NCBI GenBank assembly: GCA_035472475.1 | Contig: DATIPA010000194.1 | Location: 1 to 11,236, forward strand | Direction of reading: 5' to 3' | DNA length: 11,236 nt | From: JAFAXD01 sp035472475 | GTDB taxonomy: Bacteria > Pseudomonadota > Alphaproteobacteria > Rhizobiales > Xanthobacteraceae | Program-made: the position numbers and the translations under genes | Shown here: positions 1 through 6,626 of the stretch, piece after piece | Numbering within the stretch: the first letter of the stretch is position 1 | Layout of the letters: each line of letters opens with the position of its first letter | Notes under the pieces: model-generated | The model's database searches: none | Told to the model about the DNA's origin: nothing | The model's input: the letters and a program-made list of their open reading frames with translations, nothing else

Positions 1-145
1 GCCGTCCACCCGAAAGGAGCCTCCGCTGCGGCCTCGCTGCCCCTGCCAACAGCCAGGCCAAACGCATGACCGCGCTTACGAAATGCCGCGACACGGCGCT
101 TCCGAAACGGGCCTCATCTGTTGTACGTCATACGCGCGGCAATGC

Positions 146-152
146 GGGAGGA
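146..152 (+). promoter_or_regulatory. Ribosome binding site for the GTG start at 156
   Basis: The sequence GGGAGGA ends three bases before an in-frame GTG at 156. No comparable site precedes the more upstream in-frame ATG at 66. The 30 residues between the two starts do not resemble the family, whereas family-like sequence (GIGDTVRRKED) begins shortly after the GTG. This site is the main reason for preferring the shorter start. Confidence 0.6.
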
Positions 153-155
153 CAC

Positions 156-2528
156 GTGGAAAGCCTACAGGGATCGGGACACGCCGGGATCGGCGACACG
201 GTGCGCCGCAAGGAAGATGACCGGCTGATTGTCGGCGGCGGATGCTACGCGGATGATCTCGACGTCCGGGGTGCTGCCTACGCGGTGTTCGTACGATCGC
301 CGCACGCGCACGCGCACATTCGCGCAATCGACGTGGCGGCGGCCCGGAAAGCACCGGGTGTGCTCGCGGTCTATGTCGGCGCCGACATCGCTCGCGCTAA
401 TCTCAAGCCGATCCCGCACGCAGTCGGCAGTTCGCACATGGGGTCCGACGTGCCGCTGCGCAACCGCGATGGCAGCGAGCGGCTCGCCACCGAGCAGGTC
501 TTGCTTCCCGTCGATCGCGCGCGCTTCGCCGGCGAAGCGGTGGCGATGGTGGTGGCCGACGGGCTGGCGGCCGCGAAGGACGCCGCCGAGCTCGTCGAGA
601 TTAGATGGGAACCGCTGCCGGCGGTGACCCTCGCCGCGCAAGCGATCGGGCCAGCAGCGCCGCGCCTGTGGGATCACGTGCCCAGCAATGTCGCGCTTGA
701 CGCCGAGATCGGCGATGCGGCCGCGACCGACGCGGCGTTCGCAAAGGCCGCCCACCGCGTGAAATTCGAAACCCGCGTCCAGCGCGTGACCGGCGTGCAC
801 CTTGAACCGCGCGCGGTCATTGCGTCCTATGACGGCGATTCCGGGCGTTACACCATCAACGTCACCCACGGGCTTGGCGTCGTACAGGTGCGCTTAGAGC
901 TCGCGACCATTCTCGGCATCGCACCCGAGCAGGTTCGCGTGGTGGCACCGCGCGACGTCGGGGGCAATTTCGGAACTCGCAACGCGACCCACCCGGAATT
1001 CGCGCTGGTCGCCTACGCGGCGCGGATGGTCGGCCGCGCCGTCAAGCATGTCGCCGATCGCAACGAGTCTTTTCTGAGCGACTACCAGGCGCGAGATCTC
1101 ACTGTCACTGCCGAGCTCGCGCTCGATACCAGGGGCCGCATCCTGGCGATGCGCTCGTCCAACCTCAGCAACATCGGCGCCCACGCGGCCTCGTTCGTGC
1201 CCCTCAACAAGGGGGTGCAACTGATGACGAGCCTCTATGCGGTGCCGGCGGCCCATTATCGGGCCCGCGCCGCGCTGACCAACACACCGAGCACGATTCC
1301 CTATCGCAGCGCCGGACGCCCGGAAGCGATGTACGTGATCGAGCGGCTGATGGATATCGCGGCGCGCGAATGCGGCTTCGATCGGGTGGAGCTGCGCCGC
1401 CGCAACATGATCCCGCCGAAGGCGCTGCCGTGGCGCAATCCGGCCGGCATTACGTACGACAGCGGCGACTATGTGAACGCCATGCAGCGTGCGCTCGAAA
1501 TCGCGGACTGGGCGGGCTTCCCGAAGCGCCGTAAGGCCGCGCGCAAGCGCCGCAAGCTCGCCGGCATCGGGGTTGCAAACTACATCGAGTCGACCAGCGG
1601 GGTCCCGCGCGAACGCGCGGACATCACGGTCCTGCCGGATGGTCGCGTCGACCTCGTCATCGGCACTCAGGCAACCGGGCAAGGGCATGAAACCGCCTTC
1701 TCGCAGATCGTCGCCGATTGGCTGGGCGTGCCGTTTGGGGCCGTACGGGTGCGCACCGGCGATACCGACGTCGTCAAGGCGGGCGGCGGCTCGCATTCCG
1801 GCCGTTCGATCCGGTTCGGCAGCATCGTTATCCGAGCTGCCGCGGACGAAATTATCCAGAAAGGGCGCGAGGTCGCGGCATTGCTGCTGCAGGCGCCGAT
1901 CGACAGCGTTCGATTTGCCGAGGGGAACTTTACGATCGTGGACACCGACCGCTCGCTCGGCCTGTTCGAGGTCGCCACCGCCGCCGCCAAGGGCAGCGAT
2001 CTGCCGGAGACGCTGCGCGGCTCTCTGAGCGGCTCGTGCGACCGGGTGACGCCCGGCCTCTGCTTTCCCTATGGCTCATGCGTCTGCGAAGTTGAGGTCG
2101 ATCCCGACACCGGGAGCGTAGCGATCGTGCGTTATACGTCGGTCGACGACGTTGGCCGCGCGGTCAATCCGCTGATCCTGCACGGCCAGACCCACGGCGG
2201 CATCGCCCAGGGGGTCGGTCAGGCGCTCATGGAAGAGTGCTGGTATGATGGCGACAGCGGCCAGATGCTCTCGGCGTCGCTGATGGACTATGCGCTGCCG
2301 CGCGCCACCGACCTGCCGTCCTTTGCGACCGAACTCAGCGAGGTGCCGGCAAGCTCGCATCCGCTCGGTTTCCGCTCCGGCGGCGAGGGCGGCACCACGC
2401 CGGCGCTCGGTGTCGTCATCAATGCGATCGTCGATGCCTTGTGGCACCTCGGCGTCCGCCACATTGAAATGCCGGCCACGCCGCGGAAGGTCTGGCAGGC
2501 AATCCAGGAGGCGGGCAGGACGCGCTAG
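156..2528 (+). CDS. Xanthine dehydrogenase family molybdopterin-binding subunit (CoxL-like)
   Basis: This is the large catalytic subunit of a molybdenum hydroxylase, which hydroxylates an aromatic heterocycle, purine or aldehyde using water and passes electrons to separate FeS and FAD subunits. From the GTG start it has 790 residues, typical of CoxL-type subunits. Visible motifs are the N-terminal VRRKED and FVRSPHAHA stretch (about 16-54), the cofactor loop GGNFG (269-273), PYRSAGRPE (382-390), TGQGHETAFSQ (507-517), the GGGSHSGRS loop (543-551) and the C-terminal GEGG with the likely catalytic glutamate E744. The form I CO dehydrogenase signature (AYxCSFR) is absent, so it is not a classic CO dehydrogenase. 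The usual small and medium subunits are not downstream; they may lie upstream of the window. An alternative ATG at 66 would overlap a TGA (67-69) that could end an upstream frame, but the sequence from 66 to 155 does not look conserved. Substrate unknown; the NCS2 permease nearby hints at purines. Confidence 0.88.
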   Translation: MESLQGSGHAGIGDTVRRKEDDRLIVGGGCYADDLDVRGAAYAVFVRSPHAHAHIRAIDVAAARKAPGVLAVYVGADIARANLKPIPHAVGSSHMGSDVPLRNRDGSERLATEQVLLPVDRARFAGEAVAMVVADGLAAAKDAAELVEIRWEPLPAVTLAAQAIGPAAPRLWDHVPSNVALDAEIGDAAATDAAFAKAAHRVKFETRVQRVTGVHLEPRAVIASYDGDSGRYTINVTHGLGVVQVRLELATILGIAPEQVRVVAPRDVGGNFGTRNATHPEFALVAYAARMVGRAVKHVADRNESFLSDYQARDLTVTAELALDTRGRILAMRSSNLSNIGAHAASFVPLNKGVQLMTSLYAVPAAHYRARAALTNTPSTIPYRSAGRPEAMYVIERLMDIAARECGFDRVELRRRNMIPPKALPWRNPAGITYDSGDYVNAMQRALEIADWAGFPKRRKAARKRRKLAGIGVANYIESTSGVPRERADITVLPDGRVDLVIGTQATGQGHETAFSQIVADWLGVPFGAVRVRTGDTDVVKAGGGSHSGRSIRFGSIVIRAAADEIIQKGREVAALLLQAPIDSVRFAEGNFTIVDTDRSLGLFEVATAAAKGSDLPETLRGSLSGSCDRVTPGLCFPYGSCVCEVEVDPDTGSVAIVRYTSVDDVGRAVNPLILHGQTHGGIAQGVGQALMEECWYDGDSGQMLSASLMDYALPRATDLPSFATELSEVPASSHPLGFRSGGEGGTTPALGVVINAIVDALWHLGVRHIEMPATPRKVWQAIQEAGRTR

Positions 2529-2552
2529 ACAGGCGCGGCGCCACGCGGATCC

Positions 2553-2783
2553 TCAGATGTCCGGCCGCGACAGGCGATACGACACGGCCCCATAGGTGCT
2601 CACCGCGTAGGGCACCAGATAGGTGAGCATCACTTTGAGCCAGTTGATTTGCGCCGGCCCGAACAGGGCATCGCCTTGATTGATCAGATTGAGAATCGTC
2701 CCGACCACCAGGGCGACGTACAGCGAACGGCGGGGGACCCCGTCGGACAGGCAGTACCGGCACGCGCGTATGAGCTTGGACAT
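2553..2783 (-). CDS. nrtS: Small nitrate/nitrite transporter, NrtS type
   Basis: A 76-residue membrane protein with two predicted transmembrane helices (about 20-38 and 46-68). It carries the conserved stretches VALVVGTILNLINQGDAL and LTYLVPYAVSTYGAVS that I recognise from the NrtS family, a minimal nitrate/nitrite transporter first characterised in cyanobacteria and common as short proteins in proteobacteria. A helix pair this small must oligomerise to form a transport path, which is inference. The N-terminus has a C8-R-Y-C11 pair that could be a metal or redox site or may be incidental. The gene converges on the molybdoenzyme gene with 24 bases between them and diverges from the NCS2 permease gene. 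No good Shine-Dalgarno sequence precedes the ATG, so the exact start is less certain than the family. Confidence 0.8.
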   Translation of the reverse strand: MSKLIRACRYCLSDGVPRRSLYVALVVGTILNLINQGDALFGPAQINWLKVMLTYLVPYAVSTYGAVSYRLSRPDI

Positions 2784-2888
2784 GTTGTGGAATTTGGTTC
2801 GGCTTTAGCTTTCTCGCAGGGTGGCTGGATGCTACCGTTTGTCTGATCGAAGAGCCAACGCCGGCCATCGGTCGGCAAGAGGGCATCA

Positions 2889-4253
2889 ATGGAACAGTCA
2901 TCGCCGCATCCCGTGGATGAGCTTCTGCCGCTCCCACGGCTTCTTCCGCTTGGTCTCCAGCACGTGCTGGTGATGTATGCGGGCGCCGTCGCAGTGCCGC
3001 TCATCATCGGGCGTGCGCTGAAGCTCCCCCCGGAGCAGATCGCAATTCTGGTCAACGCGGACCTCTTCGCCTGCGGCATCGTCACGCTCATCCAGTCGAT
3101 CGGCATCGGTCCGTTCGGCATCCGCTTGCCGGTGATGATGGGGGTCACCTTCGCGTCGGTGGCTCCCATGCTGGCAATGGCCAACAACCCGGCGCTCGGG
3201 CTCGGCGCAATTTACGGCTCGGTGATCGCGGCCGGCATTTTCGGCCTTGTCGTCGCCCCGTTTATGAGTGCGCTGCTGCGCTTCTTTCCGCCGGTCGTGA
3301 CCGGAACCATCATCGCGGTGATCGGCATTTCGCTGATGCGGATCGGGGTCAACTGGGCGGCGGGCGCCGCCGCGCCCAACCTCCCCGGCTACGGCGATCC
3401 CTCGAACTTGTTGATCGCCGCCTTCGTTCTGATTGCGATCCTGCTGATCACGAGGTTCGGCAAGGGTTTCATCGTCAACATCGCGGTCCTGCTCGGCATC
3501 ATTCTGGGATTCGTCGTTGCCTGGCTCGCCGGCAAGGTCAGCTTCGCGGACATCGGCAAATCCGCCTGGGTGGACGTCGTCTACCCGTTCCAGCTCACGA
3601 CGCCGACGTTCGACGTCTTCGCCATCATCACCATGTGTCTCGTCATGCTTGTGGTGATGGTGGAATCGACCGGCATGTTTCTCGCAGTCGGCGAAATGAC
3701 CGATCGGAAAATCGGGCAGCGCGATCTGACTCGCGGCCTGCTGACCGACGGCCTTGGCACGCTCATCGGCGGCATCTTCAACACGTTCCCCTACACGTCA
3801 TTCTCACAGAACGTCGGCCTCGTCGGCGTCACCGGCGTGAAGAGCCGGTGGGTGACGGCGGTGGGCGGCGTCATTTTGTTGATCCTCGGCTTGATTCCCA
3901 AGCTCGGCGCCGTAGTCACTGCCGTTCCGCTATGCGTGCTCGGCGGCGCCGGGATCGTCATGTTCGGAATGGTCGCCGCCACCGGGATTCGCATCCTCGC
4001 GGCGGTCGAGTACAAGACCAACCGCAACAACCTGTTCATCGTCGCGATCTCGATCGGCTTCGGCATGATCCCGCTGGTTGCGCCGGCCTTTTTCGCGAAG
4101 CTGCCAAAGGAGCTGGAGCCGCTGCTCAATTCCGGCATCGTGCTCGCGGCGATCGCGGCGGTGGCGCTGAACGCCTATTTCAACGGCGCCGGCTCGCGGG
4201 AGGACACCGAGGCCGGCCTGGCGAAGGCGGCCGGTGCGTCCGACCACGCGTAA
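2889..4253 (+). CDS. NCS2 family nucleobase:cation symporter (xanthine/urate type)
   Basis: An inner-membrane permease of 454 residues, the usual NCS2 length, that probably imports a purine such as xanthine or urate with protons. Family marks are H25 in GLQHVLVMYAGAVAVPL (helix 1), the essential glutamate E259 in VVMVESTGMF (helix 8), and the NCS2 signature Q307-N-V-G followed by T315-G316 in SQNVGLVGVTGVKSR. PYTSFSQNVG immediately before is also typical. The xanthine/urate branch fits better than the uracil branch, judged by the QNVG..TGV form. The start is supported by AAGAGGG (2877-2883) five bases before the ATG. Its 3' end overlaps the opposite-strand SnoaL-like gene by 79 bases. Its position near a xanthine dehydrogenase-family subunit suggests uptake coupled to oxidation, but exact substrate cannot be read from sequence. 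Confidence 0.9.
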   Translation: MEQSSPHPVDELLPLPRLLPLGLQHVLVMYAGAVAVPLIIGRALKLPPEQIAILVNADLFACGIVTLIQSIGIGPFGIRLPVMMGVTFASVAPMLAMANNPALGLGAIYGSVIAAGIFGLVVAPFMSALLRFFPPVVTGTIIAVIGISLMRIGVNWAAGAAAPNLPGYGDPSNLLIAAFVLIAILLITRFGKGFIVNIAVLLGIILGFVVAWLAGKVSFADIGKSAWVDVVYPFQLTTPTFDVFAIITMCLVMLVVMVESTGMFLAVGEMTDRKIGQRDLTRGLLTDGLGTLIGGIFNTFPYTSFSQNVGLVGVTGVKSRWVTAVGGVILLILGLIPKLGAVVTAVPLCVLGGAGIVMFGMVAATGIRILAAVEYKTNRNNLFIVAISIGFGMIPLVAPAFFAKLPKELEPLLNSGIVLAAIAAVALNAYFNGAGSREDTEAGLAKAAGASDHA

Positions 4254-4735
4254 TCCCGTGCTGAAGGCCCTGCGCGCCGCATCCGCGGAAGGGTCTCGAG
4301 TTGCCGCGACGAATGGTGGTGGGCGATCAACCAGTCGCGACCTCGGCGCACGAGCACCATGGTGAAGCGCGCGGGCGCCATCTGGCGCTCGCCATTGCGC
4401 AGGGCGCTGAATTCGTAGTCGCCGGTGACGTAAACGATGTCATCGCTCAGAACGAAGATCTTTCGCTCCCCGAGCGAGACCTTGTCGCCGCTTCGATTTA
4501 GGCGGGCGTAGTAGCGGCGGATCGCGTCACGGCCTTGTTTGACGGCCGCGCCCACGGTTCCCATCAATGTTGCATCAGCCGCGTAGACCTCCACAAGCGC
4601 GTCGACGTCGTTGGCGTTGAACGCGGCCGCCCACCGGTCGACCGTGGTGCCTGCGTCTGCCGCCGTGTCGGCACTCGCCGCACTCGTCAACAAAAGCGTC
4701 AATGCCAGCACCAAGGCTGACCATAGCTTTTCCAT
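4175..4735 (-). CDS. Exported SnoaL-like / DUF4440 (SgcJ/EcaC family) protein
   Basis: A 186-residue protein with a signal peptide (hydrophobic 7-18, probable cut after ASA at 22), so it likely acts in the periplasm. Residues about 28-144 fit the SnoaL-like NTF2 fold of the SgcJ/EcaC/DUF4440 group: TTVDRWAAAFNANDVDALVEVYAADATLMG, then GRDAIRRYYARL, and the terminal DWLIAHHHSS strand. Members range from isomerases to non-enzymatic binding proteins, so no reaction is assigned. GGGAG (4741-4745 on the reverse strand) sits five bases before the ATG. The tail after residue 144 is low-complexity and Ala/Pro-rich, and its last 25 codons lie antisense inside the NCS2 permease gene. This looks like stop-codon drift and the tail is probably dispensable. 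Confidence 0.75.
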   Translation of the reverse strand: MEKLWSALVLALTLLLTSAASADTAADAGTTVDRWAAAFNANDVDALVEVYAADATLMGTVGAAVKQGRDAIRRYYARLNRSGDKVSLGERKIFVLSDDIVYVTGDYEFSALRNGERQMAPARFTMVLVRRGRDWLIAHHHSSRQLETLPRMRRAGPSARDYAWSDAPAAFARPASVSSREPAPLK

Positions 4736-4802
4736 CGCAGCTCCCGCGCCGGCGCATCACCCGCGACGCCGTTCGTTCAACGCGCCGAACTTTGGTCAGT
4801 CC

Positions 4803-4900
4803 GTTAGAGCAAGTCCCGGTCGCAGAACCGGTTCCCAGTGTTTTGCGGGGCACGCTTTGTTAGAGCTCGCCCCGACGGCAACCGGTTTCTGGCTTGCGGG
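4803..4900. repeat. Imperfect tandem repeat with ACCGGTT cores
   Basis: Two diverged copies of one unit lie head to tail in the gap between the SnoaL-like gene and the small exported protein gene. Both start GTTAGAGC (4803-4810 and 4859-4866), share a CCCG-rich middle and a central ACCGGTT, and end TTGCGGG (4843-4849 and 4894-4900). The first copy includes the perfect palindrome GAACCGGTTC (4825-4834). The pattern resembles the short palindromic intergenic repeats scattered through Bradyrhizobium-like genomes, which is recalled and not searched. Confidence 0.55.
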
Positions 4901-4917
4901 ACCTGTTTGCATCGGCC

Positions 4918-5253
4918 TCAGTAGTCGACGTCAAAGTCGCCCTGGAAGGTCTGCGAAGCCTTCTCGTTGGCGTTGTCCTGCAGCATGTAAAGCTTGCCGT
5001 TTTGCTTGTAGATGACGGCGCCGCCAGGGATCTCCTTGGCGCCCTTGGCCAAGGCCGCCTGATGCTTGGCGGCGCTGACCTTCGAATTCGACTTGTGCAA
5101 TCGTTGCTTCTTGGGCCCGATCATGATCGCCTCGCCCTCGCCCAAGGTGGTTACCTCCGTCGATTTCTTCGGCGCCTGGGCCATCGCGACGGACGAAAGA
5201 CCGATCACCGCACCGGCCCCCAATACCAGAAATATCCGCTTGGATACCGACAT
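4918..5253 (-). CDS. Small exported protein of unknown function
   Basis: I do not recognise this 111-residue protein. It begins with a clear signal peptide (MSVSKRIFLVLGAGAVIGL, probable cut after AMA at 25), so the mature form of about 86 residues is periplasmic or secreted. The mature part has no cysteine. Its first half is lysine-rich (KKQRLHKSNSKVSAAKHQ, about 48-65), the middle GGAVIYKQNGKLYMLQDN (77-94) looks like a short beta hairpin, and the end is acidic (GDFDVDY). The start was moved 16 codons inward from the longest open frame because AGGAG (5260-5264) sits six bases before this ATG and the signal peptide begins exactly there. It lies between the protease-like gene and the SnoaL-like gene, all leftward, with gaps of 176 and 182 bases, so it is probably its own transcription unit. 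Confidence 0.75.
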   Translation of the reverse strand: MSVSKRIFLVLGAGAVIGLSSVAMAQAPKKSTEVTTLGEGEAIMIGPKKQRLHKSNSKVSAAKHQAALAKGAKEIPGGAVIYKQNGKLYMLQDNANEKASQTFQGDFDVDY

Positions 5254-5259
5254 CGAATT

Positions 5260-5264
5260 CTCCT
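5260..5264 (-). promoter_or_regulatory. Ribosome binding site of the small exported protein
   Basis: AGGAG on the reverse strand, six bases before the ATG at 5253. It fixes the start directly at the signal peptide and rules out the longer frame beginning at 5301. Confidence 0.65.
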
Positions 5265-5345
5265 CGAAGGTTTGCTGTGCGCCCCCGGGCGCGCCGGACA
5301 TGGGTCCGGTTTGTGAACGAAACCCAAGCGAGGTTTACCGGTCCA

Positions 5346-5361
5346 GCGCGAACTCTCGCGC
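5346..5361. repeat. Perfect 6-bp stem, 4-base loop inverted repeat
   Basis: GCGCGA and TCGCGC flank the loop ACTC. It lies 69 bases beyond the stop codon of the protease-like gene and upstream of the next leftward gene. No T-run follows the stem on the transcribed strand, so it is not a standard intrinsic terminator. It could still mark a transcript end or be chance in GC-rich DNA. Confidence 0.35.
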
Positions 5362-5429
5362 AGTTGGTACGGTTGCGCACCAATCGGGACGGCGGAATGG
5401 CGGGACGCGTTTCGCGCGCAAGTCCGGCC

Positions 5430-6599
5430 TCAGCGTGGCCCCGGATCGACCCGCGCCGGAACCGGAGCGCCCGCGATGCGGCCGTTCCACCGGTAGCCCA
5501 CGACGCCTTTGTCGGCATCGAACAGATAATCGAACCCGTTGAACAGATGAACGCTGGTGTTGACATATGTTGGACGGTCGCCGCGGCCGACGAGCGTGAG
5601 GCGGCTCGGCGCCAGCGGGTCCGCCGCGTCTCCGACCCGAAAGCTGTAGCCCGCGATCCCGGCCTGAGGAGCTGCGTCCGGAACCAATGAGATCGCAACC
5701 TTCGTTCCGGGTGCCAACGTCCGCTCCCTGGCGGTCGGAAGCGTGCTCCCATCGCCCTGGCCCGCAGGCAGTGCGAGAAACATTCCGGTCACACCGGTGT
5801 CTGGCAGAACCGTCCCGCATGCTGCCGGGGTTTGATCGTTGATTGCGATGCACGCCGGCGCGCCCGACCAGTCCTTGCGCTCTTCGTCCCAGCGTAGCTG
5901 CACGGTGACAAACGCGCCGGCCGGATCCGCGCCGCCGAGCCCGACCTGAACGCCCTCGCGGGTCACCACATAGCCGCGCCGGAGCCGCCGGTCGTTACCG
6001 GAGTTCTGACTAGCCAGGTTCAGAAACGGGTTGATGTCCGGCCCATGCGGGCCGCTCGGCTCGCCCCTGCGGCCGAACCCGACGCCGATCATCGCGACGT
6101 GACGCGGGTCCTCGTTGGGCGAGCAATTTCGTGAGTTCTCGAGACAATCGATCCGGCGGACGGCGAGCACTGGAATCGGCCCCGTCGTCACGCGCGCGCC
6201 GTTGGCCCCGGCGATTGTCACCTGCGTCACCACCCAATCACCCCGCATGATGCGGCCGGAGCTCGAATAGGTCAGCGTGCCGGGTCCCCGGTTCGGAAGC
6301 CGATCGACGTCCGGGATTGACGAGGCGGCCACCACGATGCCGGTCGAGCCCGTGTCCATGACAGCGCCATGCTGTGTGCCCCCGAACGACATCCCGAGAA
6401 GCGGCGGTCTCTGCAAGTTGCCGCTATCTTGGCGCTTGCCCAGGAAACTCAGATAAACACCGCGACCGTCGGTCTTGTCTGACGGCTGTGCGGCGCATGG
6501 AGACGCCGCGACCGCGATCGCAGTCAGCATCGCCGGCGTGCCGATGCCGGTGCAACTCCTGACCGGTGGACGGTGGATTGCCACGTCTGCCGTCCTCAT
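5430..6599 (-). CDS. Exported pepsin-like (A1-type) aspartic protease homologue
   Basis: The 389-residue product has the layout of a two-lobed pepsin. The first catalytic motif is AVMDTGSTGIVV (D82) and the second is VLPDTGVTGMFL (D267), 185 residues apart; porcine pepsin D32 and D215 are 183 apart. Between them LTYSSSG places Y111 where pepsin has its flap tyrosine (ITYGTGS), and IGVGFG (171-176) matches the hydrophobic-glycine segment. The C-terminal VHLFNGFDYLFDADKGVVGY (350-369) resembles the pepsin stretch ending YTVFDRANNKVGLA. Cysteines C152/C159 and C250/C261 may form disulfides. A signal peptide (hydrophobic about 22-32, cut near PCAA) predicts export. The annotated ATG lacks a good ribosome site; a GTG at 6584 has AGGA eight bases upstream and is a real alternative. 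The FAH-family gene ends 27 bases upstream, so the two may be co-transcribed. Protease activity is inferred from motifs only. Confidence 0.78.
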   Translation of the reverse strand: MRTADVAIHRPPVRSCTGIGTPAMLTAIAVAASPCAAQPSDKTDGRGVYLSFLGKRQDSGNLQRPPLLGMSFGGTQHGAVMDTGSTGIVVAASSIPDVDRLPNRGPGTLTYSSSGRIMRGDWVVTQVTIAGANGARVTTGPIPVLAVRRIDCLENSRNCSPNEDPRHVAMIGVGFGRRGEPSGPHGPDINPFLNLASQNSGNDRRLRRGYVVTREGVQVGLGGADPAGAFVTVQLRWDEERKDWSGAPACIAINDQTPAACGTVLPDTGVTGMFLALPAGQGDGSTLPTARERTLAPGTKVAISLVPDAAPQAGIAGYSFRVGDAADPLAPSRLTLVGRGDRPTYVNTSVHLFNGFDYLFDADKGVVGYRWNGRIAGAPVPARVDPGPR

Positions 6600-6626
6600 T
6601 CGCCACGACGGCCCGCCGCCGTGACG

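Noticed and set aside
66..155. Longer molybdoenzyme start at ATG 66, overlapping a TGA (67-69) of an open frame from base 1
   Set aside because: The ATGA overlap looks like operon coupling, but residues from 66 to 155 are unlike the family, no ribosome site precedes 66, and a good one precedes GTG 156. The 22-residue tail ending at 69 is too short to identify as a gene end.
894..1796. 300-residue leftward open frame inside the molybdoenzyme gene
   Set aside because: Antisense shadow with no domain; the plus strand carries GGNFG, TGQGHE and other cofactor motifs.
156..2528. Carbon monoxide dehydrogenase large subunit (CoxL form I)
   Set aside because: The AYxCSFR active-site loop with its cysteine is missing; the corresponding loop reads PYRSAGR.
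5346..5361. Intrinsic terminator after the pepsin-like gene
   Set aside because: The stem is perfect but no T-run follows it in the direction of transcription.
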